Origin: Pyrenochaeta sp. MPI-SDFR-AT-0127
Taxonomy: Eukaryota > Ascomycota > Dothideomycetes > Pleosporales > Cucurbitariaceae
DNA length: 64,000 bases
Reading direction: 5' to 3'
NCBI GenBank assembly: GCA_020747015.1
Contig: JAGTJM010000107.1
Span: 1 to 64,000 of the forward strand
In this document: one piece after another, positions 12,341 to 23,662 of the stretch
Layout of the letters: each line of letters begins with the position of its first letter
Numbering within the stretch: position 1 is the first letter of the stretch
The notes under the pieces: generated by a model
What the model was told of the DNA's origin: nothing
The model's input: only the letters and a program-made list of their open reading frames with translations
Databases searched by the model: none
Translations under genes and position numbers: made by a program

Positions 12341-13825
12341 CTGTTATTACAATATCCGAGTTTCCTCTCTTGCGACGTGTCAGAGGGAGTGTGCCATGGC
12401 GACTGTGGATTATTGCCATCATTGGGCTTTGGGAGAGAGCAGCGTTCTGGGGGAGTAAGCAACGCCCACATAATAGAGCCATCTGAAACATACACTAACT
12501 CGATATTTGGGGATCCAGTTACTGCAACATGGCGTATGTTACACTTCTGGTCATTCTCTGGCCCAAACTTTCGGAAAGTTGATACTAATTTGCTTTGTGG
12601 CACAAGAAAATTACATGGAACATCCGCCGCACAACGACAACAGTCAAACACCCGGAGCCCTCGGACTGGGCCAGGCCAATGCTACACGAATTTACTGTGC
12701 CTTTTATATTTTTTACTACATCACTCCGCTCATTCTTGCTCCACTAGCCGGCAGCTATCTTTGCCAATACCCAGCCCTCCTGATCAGTGTCATGTTGTAT
12801 TGCTTTGGCTGTACGGCTCTGACCGTCAGCTCGGTAAAAACCAGTCTAGATAAAGGATGGTGCTTGCCTGGATTAATTCTTGCTATGATTCTCATTGGTC
12901 TAGGTGGTGGAGCAGTACGTAAAGGTTCTGCGCAAACTACAAGTGACAAAACACTGACACGGACTATATCTCAAGTTCAGAGCCATCATAGTGCCTTTAT
13001 TGCAGGCCAGCTTACATAAATGAAGCCCGGTCTAAAGCTATTGAAGTCGGGAGAGCGAGTAGTCACAGATTATTCGCTCACATTGCAGTATACCAAATGC
13101 AGAACAATCTTATCTCTCAAGCTAGTCAAATGCGGGCTGGTAATACACCCAACGACCTATTGCCTGCTATGAACCAAGTGGGATGCATAGTCCTTGGTCT
13201 GCTTATTCAAGCAGGTCTCTATCCTATCCTCCCCAAACGACGCATCTATATGAAACCTATCACTAGGATTACTATCGGCTTTATTTTTGTCGCCATCGCT
13301 ATGCTTTATACAACTTTTGTACTTTGAGATGAGGTTGTGCAGGAACTTGAATAACAAGCATACAAAACTGCAAGTAATTACATTGAACTACATGCGATCT
13401 GTATGTCGCCTCCTTGCTACAGATACCCAACAAAATGTGGGCATGGGCACTGGATAGAGAAGCCAGAGTCTAAGGAGAGCAGACCAAATGTCTGGCTACA
13501 AGTGCCTCTTTACATTCTCATCGCGATTGGGTAATGTGTAAGTCCCCGTATTATCACAAAATCACGTACTAATAGCTTCACAAGCGAGCTCTTCTCGTAT
13601 GTCACAGCTATCGAGTATGCATATGAACATTCCCCAAACAATATGAACGTTCTCGTACAAGCAGTTACTCTGCTTTTTGGTGGAGTGGGGTCAGCGTGTG
13701 CTCTAGCAATATCTCAGGTTACCCATGATCCGAATCTTGTATGATTTTACGCCTCGCTTACTAGTGGAATGTCGGCAACGGCACTCGTATTCTGGCTATG
13801 TTTTCAGAAGTATAATAAGATGTAG
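12341..13825 (+). pseudogene. Decayed PTR2/POT-type oligopeptide transporter
   Basis: Recognisable blocks of a proton-coupled peptide transporter occur in order but in changing frames. VPWRLWIIAIIGLWERAAFWG (12394-12453) is the first transmembrane block. NYMEHPPHND...GALGLGQANATRIYCAFYIFYY (12610-12720) leads into GLILAMILIGLGGGA (to about 12912). GLKLLKSGERVVTDYSLTL follows (13028-13085), then NDLLPAMNQVGCIVLGLLIQAGLYP (13151-13225). WLQVPLYILIAIG (13490-13530) and FTSELFSYVTAIEYAYEHSP to SQVTHDPNL (13577-13740) end it. Breaks: an in-frame stop at 13017-13019, loss of roughly the middle third after TLQY, and a TGA where Trp is expected after HDPNLV (13742). The last exon stops at 13825, where the AT-rich island begins. 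Homologues import di- and tripeptides at the plasma membrane; this copy cannot. Confidence 0.85.
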
Positions 13826-14445
13826 ATAACTTATAGGAAAAGTTTTATCTCTTAAGAAGCTCTATATTATTGCTTAGTAGGTATAGTTAGAAGTGCTGGG
13901 AAGACCTAGTCTATACCAGCTTCAGTCCTGCCTATTAAAGGTGTTTAGCTAATTCTATTATAAGTATACTATAATAATATAGGTAATAGAGGGTTTGAAA
14001 AGGGATCTAATATAACTTAAAGGTATATAGGAGTGCGTACTATATTAAATACCTAAGAAGATCCTTTATTCCTATAGGTCTAGTATAAAAGAATAAGAAG
14101 AACTTCTCCTACTATCTACTACTAAGAACTCCTTTATATATAGAGGATAAGAGTAATAGGTCCTATTTAGGGTAGTATTAGAGGGAGGTCTAATATTCTC
14201 TTAGTAGCCCTTATCTTATACTAGAGTATATACTATACCCCTATTCTTATATAACTTTTTAGAGGCTTATTAGATATACTATATATATATAGAAGATATA
14301 CTTACTATATTACTAGGTAAGTTAGGATAAATATTCTTAGTTAAAGACGATTATTATAATTAAGATAGATAGACGTTTTACTATAATTAGATAGATAATG
14401 TATAGTAAAGGCCTAACGTATAGGTAAAGTATAATAATAAAAATA
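13826..14445. repeat. AT-rich, CpA/TpG-depleted island (RIP-like)
   Basis: Composition changes abruptly just after the pseudogene. From about 13960 the sequence is built of CTATA/TATAG/AATA words with very few CA or TG dinucleotides. That is the signature left when repeat-induced point mutation turns CpA into TpA on both strands. No open frame survives. It is probably a dead transposon copy, but no family can be read from it. Confidence 0.7.
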
Positions 14446-14527
14446 TACCCTCTACTAGAATCGAACTAGCGATCTTATCATAGCATTAGAATACTAGTAA
14501 TACGCTTTACCACTAAGCTAAGAGGGC
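14446..14527 (-). tRNA. tRNA-Thr(AGT)-like sequence with possible 10-nt intron
   Basis: On the minus strand an 82-nt cloverleaf can be drawn. Acceptor arm GCCCTCT/AGAGGGT (first pair G.U), discriminator A. D arm GCTT/AAGC. Anticodon stem TATTA/TGATA with one G.U. Anticodon AGT after CT in the loop, followed by about 10 extra bases placed like an intron after position 37. Variable loop of 5. T arm GCTAG-TTCGATT-CTAGT. Internal promoter boxes look intact (A box TAGCTTAGTGGTA, B box GTTCGATTC). It lies at the edge of the RIP-like island, so it may be a decayed or tRNA-derived repeat rather than a working gene. Confidence 0.55.
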
Positions 14528-15591
14528 ACGAAGCAAGAGGCAAATAGTGTCTTCTGATTGGTCGAATGTTTTCCCAAGACATCAATTAGATAGATATCTC
14601 GAAATCTTATTATAGTCAAAGATGCGACCCTGAGGATAAATATCTAATGTGTAGGCCTCAAAAGAACCGATATAGTCGAGCTTGTGGTATAGGTTAGCCG
14701 AATAAGCGAGCCAAAAAATCACTTAATGGTCGTAGTTTATGTAGTGGGGCTCCTGAAGCAGAATTAATAGATTGACCCCTAGCTATCTCTCTAACCTTCT
14801 GGCTTTGACACATGCGCTTGAAATATTACCTAATATATGGAGCAACACCTACATTGCGTGATTGATTTAACCTTATCCTCTAGTCTTGATTACTTGCTTA
14901 ACCGTACTCTATATAGCACGTTGCTTTGTGCGTATACGCTGCTTGATACGAGACAACACGATGCAGTCAGATTGAGACAGACCAAACAGTAATGAAAGAA
15001 AGCACCTAAGTATGTTCGTATCGGGCCCCGATCTGTCAGCATTACACAAATCGTTCATGTTACCAAGTCTCACACGAAATATGTTTTCTTTATCGATTAT
15101 TATAGTACCGGGAAGAACGAATGGCAGTAGAATTGTGCAGTAGTTGAGGGTTGTGTATTGATCGTCAAGGGAGATCTTAAGACAGCTTTGGTGAGGGGTT
15201 GAGGTAGACAGCGACTATAGGATCGACACGAACTTTGGTGGTCAGATGAAGTGTGAGTGAACTAGGCTGAGATGCAAAGCAGTGGTGTTGTGGTTGAAGC
15301 AGGAAAGTTTGATTCGAATTATCGGGGAAATGATTAACAGCAGTAGCAAGTCTTGAACAGAGGAACTTTATGGGCTGGGACATTCTATTCCTCCACCATG
15401 ATCTTCCCTCGCCTTTGCAGATACAGCTTCCTTAAGTGAACGCCATTCTACATGCAATTGTGGTGACACAACAGTAAAAACACTAGCTGTCCGTGGCCTA
15501 GAGTGATGATAAGGCTAGCTAGTAAACAAAAGTAGTGTAATGGGAAAAGACTGGGGGACCCAAGAGTGTGAAAATGGATAAATAATGCAGC
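14528..15591. other. Intergenic region
   Basis: Downstream of the CLC gene. Composition returns gradually to normal. No supported gene or RNA. Confidence 0.5.
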
Positions 15592-18453
15592 CTACATGGT
15601 GTTTGTCTTCTTCTCGCGCAATTCAAGTTCTTTCATGTATTTTACGAAAGACTTTTTGTGCACCTGTACATTTGTCAGCGTGTTACAAGTACGTTTGGTT
15701 ATACATTCCTTACCAAGCCAGCATACTTCCCATCTCTAAGTACACAGATATACCTCAAGCCCAACTTGACGAAGCACTCATAGACTAGATCCATTGGTGA
15801 ATGCACGTCTAGCGCTACGGGCGCTGGATCGATGTACGGTGTGAAATCACTAGGATCATAAAAGGCTTGTTCTTCCGCACCATGCGGTTCTCGTCCCGCT
15901 GCCCAATGAACCTGTGGGGACATGAGACAAAGCGTATTCTCCTCATTTTCGAGTTTGTCGAGTGCAAACTCGAGGTCAGGAGCGGGTATGAGGCCAACTA
16001 ATATAGAATGTTTGATAATGGGCAGGCAACCGTCGAGCTCACCAAGCATTTGCAGACCACGTTGCTTATCGCGAAGCTCCGGGGCTGGTATTAGGGATTC
16101 CTCCGAGATATCGATAATGTGGTCTTGCCGAACGCGTGGTGTAATGTCGCCAAGCTCTGAGGTGAAGATGGGACGTACTTTGTTGTCTAGGAAAGGGTAT
16201 GAATTCATGTCTGTGAGGAGGTCATAGATACTAAGCGGTTCAATGGCATCAGCTACCCACTTGGAGACCAATATGCCAAGAGAGAAGGGTAGGACGTGAT
16301 CCAGGCTACCTGTGAGCTCAAAAAGAATGACAGCTAGAGTGATGGTCAAACGAGTGACACCAGTCATTGTCGCGCCAGCAGCGACCATAGCATAGACACC
16401 GGGAACAACGCAGGACCCAGGCGGGCCAGTTGGACTGCAGTTGCCGAACATGCCAAGGTGACTGAAACGGAGAGCGAAAAGCTGAACGGTGTGGCCTATA
16501 AAACGCCCCGCAAGGCCACCTACCACCATGGATGGAACGTATATCCCAGCTGGGACTTTAATACCAAATGTGATCACAGTCAGACTGGATTTAATTACGA
16601 ATGCAACGAATAAAACCTTCAACACATTAGGAATGTGTTCACTGGTTGGACAAAGGCCATCTCCGGAATCGGTGTAAGTATCGCATGGACTAGCCAATTC
16701 GAAGAGGAGCTCGGTGACAGGAAGTTTGGTATAGCGATTCCAGAAGCTGACGAGACCTGTGACGAAGGCAACAAGGATCACCTCGAGCAGCGGATGCTTT
16801 TTGATGACCGGTATGCGGCGAAAGGTTTTGGCCCAAAAGCGAGATGCCTTAATGAAAAGAGCACCAAGTACACCACCAATGGCGCCTGTGAAGATGAATG
16901 TGACCAGTTCGAAGAACTTCCAATCTAAGTGGTACCGAACCTCAAAAAGAACAATCTTCTTTGTTCCATATGGATCCAAAAACTTTAGAGACAATGCAGC
17001 TGCCTGTAATGATATCAGATAACGCTATTAGATTTCGACATAGAGCACTCACAATGCAACAGAAGAAGGTCCTGAATAGTGTTTTCGATGGAAAGTAATA
17101 GCTCACTTCCTCCAAGCTGAACAACACACCACCGATGGGAGCGCCGAAAGCAACAGCCACACCACTGGCAGCACTGGCGCTCAAGATTTCCCTGCGCTTC
17201 CCGTCGTTGTTGCTGTACTTGGAGAAAATGCGGCAAGCGATGTTCCCTATGCAAGTTGAAATATGCACATATGGGCCTTCTTTGCCAAGGCTGAGACCTG
17301 AGGCAACACTGAGGATTAGCGCGATTGTTTTGATAATCAACGTTCGTAGACCGAGATAGCCATGGAGGACGAAACCACTCAGAATAACCTTTACTTCGGC
17401 CACACCACTGCCAGCAGCGGAGTAGTAAACCATAGGCGGGCGAAGTTGCGCCTCTTGAAATCTCGACTCTGGACTGACGCTGCGTTTACCATCCTCTTCT
17501 TCATGATCCGTGTGCCTACACACTTCAGCACCTAGGTTCTCGTCAAGTGTGGCGAGCGAGATTGCCGAAGGAATAACGGTCTTTGTTGTCAAGGTCAGCA
17601 GGCACGATGCCATTGATAGTACAATGACAGAGAGTACAAATAAACTGTACTGAACGTAGACGACGTCTAGTCTGTCACTACGGACGACTTTGGACCAGTG
17701 AAGCCAGTCATCGCATATTGACGCGCCATCACAGCAGATCTTGCGATTCTTGTGCCAGCCATTGGAGCAGTAACCCTGCTTCCAGTCGAACAGAGTGGTC
17801 TCGGTAGTGTTGACAAGGTAGGCGCAGACTGCAGTAAGGACTCCGATGATTGCCACTAGTATCCAACCCTGAGCACCGTCAAACCAAGCGGCCAGGCGTC
17901 CCCTGATATCTTTGCGGTTTCGCAGGGCTTTGACCCGGTAGGCATCGGCGATATTATCATGGACCCAATCTGTAGATGTGAATTGATCATACCACACGCG
18001 GTTGTCTTGCCACAAGGAAGCCTTGACCGAGTGCATGCTCTCCTCCAACCCGGGCCGTCGGTCACCGAGGGCATTCACCAGCCGCTGGCTGAAGGATTGG
18101 TTAAAGGAGCCTGCCCTGCTAGCCCGCATCCGTGAGCTTGTGGGCAGCTGGCTATTGTGTCGCTTCCCGCCAGGGCGAGGAGTACCTGGTGTCGTCACTG
18201 GAAGACTCGTATACGACCGCGCGCTCTGACCATGAGCGTAGCCAAGTAGGCTTGATCGCTCGGTAATATTGTCCCTAGATCTTGAAAGATCCGTCTCTGA
18301 GACCCGCATTTGTCTCAGAGGGCGAAATGTAGCTGTCGGGGAGGTGGGGGTAGCACTGCTGATTGTGTCGTCTCGCTCTCGTTGCTCGGCAGCATAGTCG
18401 ATGCCGGCATCATGGTCGTCGACGCTCCGATATGAGTGAACCGACTTGGGCAT
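15592..18453 (-). CDS. CLC-type voltage-gated chloride transporter (probable Cl-/H+ exchanger)
   Basis: Three exons, 18453..17053, 17003..15714 and 15663..15592 (introns of 49 and 50 bp), give 920 aa. A polar N terminus of about 190 residues precedes the CLC membrane core. The three selectivity blocks are visible: GSGVAEVK (about 348, usual GSGIPE), GKEGPYVHIS (about 389, with the gating Glu) and later VPAGIYVPSMVVG. The segment GVLFSLEEVSYYF carries the second Glu at the position of the proton glutamate, which favours an exchanger over a channel. Two C-terminal CBS modules follow; the last one is completed by the short third exon (VHKKSFVKYMKE). Fungal relatives such as yeast Gef1 work in Golgi, vacuole or endosome membranes in ion and copper balance. 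Divergent from the esterase gene. Confidence 0.93.
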
Positions 18454-19208
18454 GGCGACGGTGTATGCAACGTGCAGCTAGAGACTGTGGGATTGTAAGC
18501 TATTAGTGGGGATTCCAACAAAGACATTCCACCGAGTCGAGGCAGCGATAGTGGTCATCTGAAGGACGAGGGCAGTGTAACGGCGGTCTCATGTCTCGGC
18601 GGCATGGCTTATCCCCACCAGGCCCCAAGGGCGACTTTCAGCTGCTTGGCGAGATCAACGGGGCACGCACCGAGAGAGACCCATGGCAAGCGAACAGTTT
18701 ATGTGCATCTACAAGCACTCATCAGAAAGATGGGGTAAAGGGAGGCTGTATGTGGTGCCAGCGAGGATATTATTTCGCTCGCCGAGCATTCACTGACCTT
18801 GGAGGTTAGCGGCAACGGCGCGTGTGATCAGAGAGGGCACGCGGGTATGACGAAGGCGTCTCAGGGTCCACCTTGGTGCCATGATCCAAACGGGTAAGGC
18901 GCGGTTTAGACCCTCAGCCAATGGAAGCACGCCCTTTCCAACCAAAATACCCCACAGTCGTCACTCCTCGGTGTCTGCCATCGCGAAGTGACTGGGTTCG
19001 CAGGATCGAATATCCTCTCTTTCTTTGTGCCGTGTCTGTTTGCTCAATTAGGTCCACTATTTAGCGCCCCCTAGGCTAGGTCGCCGTGGACCGAGTCTAG
19101 CACAACGTGTAACTCGGAGAGCCGGTAATTCGCCGAATCGGAACGGTTGCGTGCAATTCTGTGCTACATTCGACGACGGCAAACATTTTCCTCCTGCCAA
19201 AACTCAAC
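18454..19208. other. Divergent promoter region of CLC and esterase genes
   Basis: 755 bp between two start codons, GC-richer than the island to the left. Short frames only. No specific operator recognised. Confidence 0.5.
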
Positions 19209-20325
19209 ATGGTAAGATACTGCCAGGAGTCACCGCTTCGCTTGAGCCTTGGAGCTGACTCTTCCAGCCTGCTTCGTATGATCAGTTCTTTCTATTCGGT
19301 GATTCCATCACCCAAGATTCTTTCGACCAGCATCGAGGCTTTGGCTTTTCTGCGGCACTTCAAGCTGGTTAGTAGTGATGTTTCGCAAGTCCGTATACTG
19401 CTCTGTGATGTTTCGGCTTACGTGACGCTGCTCCTTGATGCGCTGATGGAGGAAGCCATTCTGATACCCCGCCAGCATACATACGACGACTCGATGTGGT
19501 CAACCGCGGATTCAGGTGATGCTATGTCCGGAATATATGGACAGAACTGACACCATGGCAGTGGATACAACTCTCGCCAGGGCCTCCAGGTATTACCAGC
19601 CATCTTGCCCTCACCGGACCAGGCCAAGGTCCGCTTTCTGGTAAGTACACTTCCTAGAATACACCAATTACATGGCTAATGAATTAGGTTGTCTTCTTTG
19701 GTGCCAACGATTGCTCGCTACCAGACGCTCCGAACAAGCAGCACATTCCGCTAGAGGAGTACAAAGCCAACTTAGAGAAGATCATCTCACATCCCCAAGT
19801 AGTGGCGCACAATCCTCGGATCATCCTGGTAGCTCCGCCCCCAATTAATGAGCACCTATGGTGGCCAAGAGACCAGTCGAACGGCTACTCTAGCGTATCA
19901 CGCATAGCTAGTACGACAAAAGACTACTCAGATGCAGCTTGTGAAGTAGGTGCCAACCTCGGTGTGCCCGTAGTGAATCTCTGGAAAGCCTTCATGGAGA
20001 AGGCTGGGTTCCAACTAGAGGCCTGGAAGGTTGGAGATCCGATTCCCGGGTCTTTGGGCATCCCGCAGAACGATACCTTGATAGAACTCATGTACGACGG
20101 TGGGTGTGGTTCGTGCAGCGCTCATTGATAGTGCAGATGCTGATTGAGTATACAGGTCTCCATTTCAATCCGGCAGCTTACGATATCTTCCTCCAGGAAG
20201 TGATGAAAGTGATATCTGAGCAATGGCCGGATCAGATGCCGGAGAAGCTCGCCATGGTCTTTCCAGCATGGAACGACCAGGACGCCTGGAGGGTGTGGGA
20301 GAGCGCTCAGTCACATTCAAAGTAA
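19209..20325 (+). CDS. SGNH/GDSL esterase of the isoamyl acetate-hydrolysing (IAH1) type
   Basis: Six exons: 19209..19211, 19268..19367, 19476..19515, 19562..19640, 19688..20099 and 20156..20325. They total 804 nt, 267 aa, and every junction keeps frame. Exon 1 is only the ATG codon, followed at once by GTAAGA. Block I is FLFGDSITQDSF (nucleophile S14), then NRGFSGYNS, block III FFGANDCS (G79-A80-N81-D82), and block V DGLHFNP with catalytic D211 and H214; DGLH is itself completed across the last intron. IAH1 enzymes cleave short-chain acetate esters in the cytosol. Length matches the family. The exact substrate here is not shown by sequence. Confidence 0.9.
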
Positions 20326-21026
20326 GCTGGCAGCGAGAACTACAGGGTCGGTGTATATAGAGGGAAGCAATGCACATGAGTGCCCACATGCAAAGAAGGC
20401 TGAACCAACTTCATGTTCTGCGGGGATGCGGGAATGAGGTCCGGTACCTGCCCAATCGGACAAGCTGGCCGCACTGACGCTCTAAACTCCGGCAGGGTGC
20501 ATTGGTGGCACTGGGAAGAGCGCGCCTGAACAAAAGCACTGCCAAACGGTGTCCTAAGCTCTGACCCATGATCGAATAACTGCGATTCTACTGCCCTTTG
20601 TTTCTGCACAAATCTGCCATCCACACTTCTACGACTCACGAATAACGCTTGCACCTTCCACGTTGAACCACCTCCTTCAAACAATCATCCTCTCCCGGCC
20701 TATACCTGCCCTGCAGCGCCTCTATACCCTCTGGATCATCCGCGACCAAGCCACAATTGTGCGGCCCAAAACAAACCTCCCAACTCTGTGAAGCCGCCCG
20801 CAACAACATATCTTTGTCGCATCTCTGTCGCCTCCACTGGACCGAGACATTTCTGCGCCAGGGGTCGCACCTTCCAACAACACACACGGAGTGCTCACGC
20901 AACAACGTAGAGTCGAGAAGCTGGCGGCGTTGTGGCTCGCCGATTACGTTGGAAGGGGAGTGTACGAGGAGACGGCAGGGGTCTCTTCATTGGGCACTCC
21001 CACCAAGGGATGAGAGCACTACGGGA
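20326..21026. other. Intergenic region
   Basis: Between the esterase stop and the next start. An open frame beginning upstream at 20757 runs into the next gene, but its first part has no features. Likely 5' leader and promoter. Confidence 0.5.
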
Positions 21027-22822
21027 ATGGATCCAGAGAGCGTAGCCTTTCAGCCCCGCGAGGACTTCTGGCGCTTCCAAAGCGAGATGCTTCGGGTACA
21101 GCAGAATCAAGCGGAGCTGTCCGATCGTATCTCTCGCCTGGAGCGTAAACAAGAGGACGACTCGCGCCTGAAGAACGTCTGGGGAACATCCTCGCCCTTT
21201 CCATCGGTACTGGGAGGAACGCCGCAACAAGGTGTGACAGGACTATGGTTTTCATGTCAAGTTGACTAACTGTTTCAGTCCCCCTCCAGCAGCCGACGGC
21301 TGAGCACTTCTCTAACTTCGATGACCACTCGAGTAGCCTCATCGGCAACCTCCAGCTCGATGCTGACGAAGAACCGCGCCGTATTGGCGCCACGTCCCGC
21401 GCGAACAGTGTTCGCTTCGACGAGACCGCCAACCACGGCCACTGGGCGCATGCCTCGAGGTCATCGCTAGACCTCATACCACGCACTGGAAGTGGCATGG
21501 GCGGCCATGTCATGAGTGAACGCAGCTATTCGCACAAGTCAGATGGGAGACAGAGCTCGACAGGCCACTCTGTACACTCGGCGACATCTGGACGTGCGAA
21601 CAGCCTCACTGGCTTTAGGCCGTCAACACCAATAGACCCTCCAGGGCTGGCGCCTGGTTTGTTCATTCTCGGCTCTGTGCCTGCCATAATTCGTTGTTGG
21701 CTGAACACCAATTTCAAGCACGACGCCTTACTATATGCGGCCGTCTGCTCTGGTTCGTACACGTCATACATAGATATCCACATTGTCCACCGCCTTGGCT
21801 TCCAGGACCAGATCACTATCAACAATGATGGCATCCGAAAAATTAGCCTTTCTGTCTATCTCCCCGAGGCAGTGCCAACTTCTGTATCATCACATTCAAA
21901 TAGCCCAACGCCACAGCTACCCTCCATTGAAGTCGAATTTACTCTTATGGAGGAGGCAGGCGAGCCGAGTAGCTCGAAAGTTATTCGGATTTACCTTGGG
22001 AGCGACATCCTTCGAACGCACAATGCTGATCTTCTGTTCTCTTCGAATCAGCTAACACTGTACGATGACGATCACAGCAAGCTCCATATTCCATTCGTGC
22101 GGCCTGAAGATGACCGGACTTTCAAGTCTTTGTTCACGAGCAGCCGTCCTTGTGCTTTTACCCAGGCACGGGATACCACGGCACCTGTCCTCTCGTCAAG
22201 GCCAGAAGCTCCGAGCGAAAGCCGTACTAGGCCTGGTGCTCACGAACCTCTTTCACCATCTATGACTCGTAATGGCATTGGCACAACATGCAGTTCTGAA
22301 GATGGTGACTCAAGTGGCAGTAGAAGTTTTGAGCAGCGTCCTCAACTTGGGCTCTCTACGTCCAATCGTTCTGATGGCAAAGATGCTCAAGATCTGGAGT
22401 TCACCAGCTCGGCTCCGCGTTCAGGAGCCTCTCCTGCTATTTGGAGCAACTGGCGTCGTGACCAGAGCGAAAAGCCCAATCCCAGCTCCATGGACTGGGC
22501 CAATGTGGGTAAAACTACAAGCTCAAACCCTAGCTACCAGCGTCGCGACACAGGAATTAAAGTACTCAAACCGTCAAAACCTGCGCGAACAATGTCGGCT
22601 TCAACTTCATCGCCAGTCACAAGTCAGTCTCGCTTCTTCGATGACGGCAAGCGAAGAAGCGAGGGCGACTCTGCTACGAGCACGGGTGTCCCACAGGTAA
22701 AGAGATCTATGTCGGGCGAGAAGACAAGAGACAATGCAGCAGCTCTTAGCAAGTCACGACCTGCCAACCCGATTGGTGGCGCATCTGCATTTGCGTGGTT
22801 AAACAGTGGCAGTTCGAAGTAG
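21027..22822 (+). CDS. Conserved-looking fungal protein with retropepsin-like core; function unknown
   Basis: Exons 21027..21231 and 21279..22822 (47-bp intron with branch site TGACTAAC) give 582 aa. The start is MDPESVAFQPRED. Residues about 10-45 form a short coiled coil. A middle region (about 200-335) looks like a single retropepsin-type beta domain: LLYAAVCSGSYTSYIDIHIV sits where DSG/DTG-A-x-x-S is expected, and IRIYLGSDILRTHNADLLF resembles the second half ending in the flap-dimer strand. The catalytic Asp position is Cys, so proteolysis is doubtful. The rest is Ser/Pro-rich and probably disordered. Nothing else identifies a role. Family not recognised; the fold proposal is inference. 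Confidence 0.75.
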
Positions 22823-23662
22823 GCTTTTGTGTATCTGAAGTAGTATGCAGTCGCTCACGTGGCAAGACCATGGCCGCGTCTAAGGCCAGAGTGCAGGCGG
22901 TTACAGCTTAAAAATGCACAAAGGTACCCTAGGTAAAATGTCGACTACTGGTGGTGACAGTTTAATGTACGATGAATGAAGACTAGCTTGCATTGTGTGC
23001 CAGTGGTGTGGTGTTTGTTCTGTCCCCTCTGCCACTTGTCTGGATAAGTTGGTGGTGCTGGTCATCGTTCGAGCTGTGATAATTTTGTGAAGCACGTATG
23101 TCAGGGTACTGTATTTCACCAGCAAAGTATTTCCAGCGTTGCAATGTATACTTGATGTGCTCTTCGTATCCTGTGACCAGGTGCGCGGGAGGTGTGTGCA
23201 GGGTCGAAGCGACCGTCGAGTCCGCGGAGGTGAGAGGTCGCGGTGCAACAACAAGCAAACAGCAGCCAGGTGAAGAAAGCTGAGTAGCTCCAAGACCCCC
23301 GGGAAAGAAGTAAACGAGGAAGTAGACTCAATGCTGGAGACTGAGACAACTCCATTGGGGCTCTACCCAACTAGCAGATGCTTGGCCGGGAGCCGCCTCT
23401 GCTCACCACTTCAGCCGCCAAGCTCGCTTATTTTACAAGGCTGTAGGGCAAACCCAAGGCCATGACGGGCTATGTCACCGTTTGCACTCTTTTCTGCGGC
23501 CATTGCGCTTACCCCACGTCTCACCACTCGCCTGCCACTTGTCCCGTGGATAGAGAAGCGACATCACCAGCCTCAGTGTCTTGTTTCGCCGACTCCGCTT
23601 CCGCTTCCGCAGCCTCATTGTCTTGCCTGAAGCTCTTCGCGGGCTTCACGGCAGGCGCTTAG
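22823..23662. other. Intergenic region, probably including the USP 5' leader
   Basis: No complete gene. It must contain the start codon of the ubiquitin protease. One candidate is a tiny exon ATG-TCA-CC at 23472..23479, though its GTTTGC donor is weak. Confidence 0.45.
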
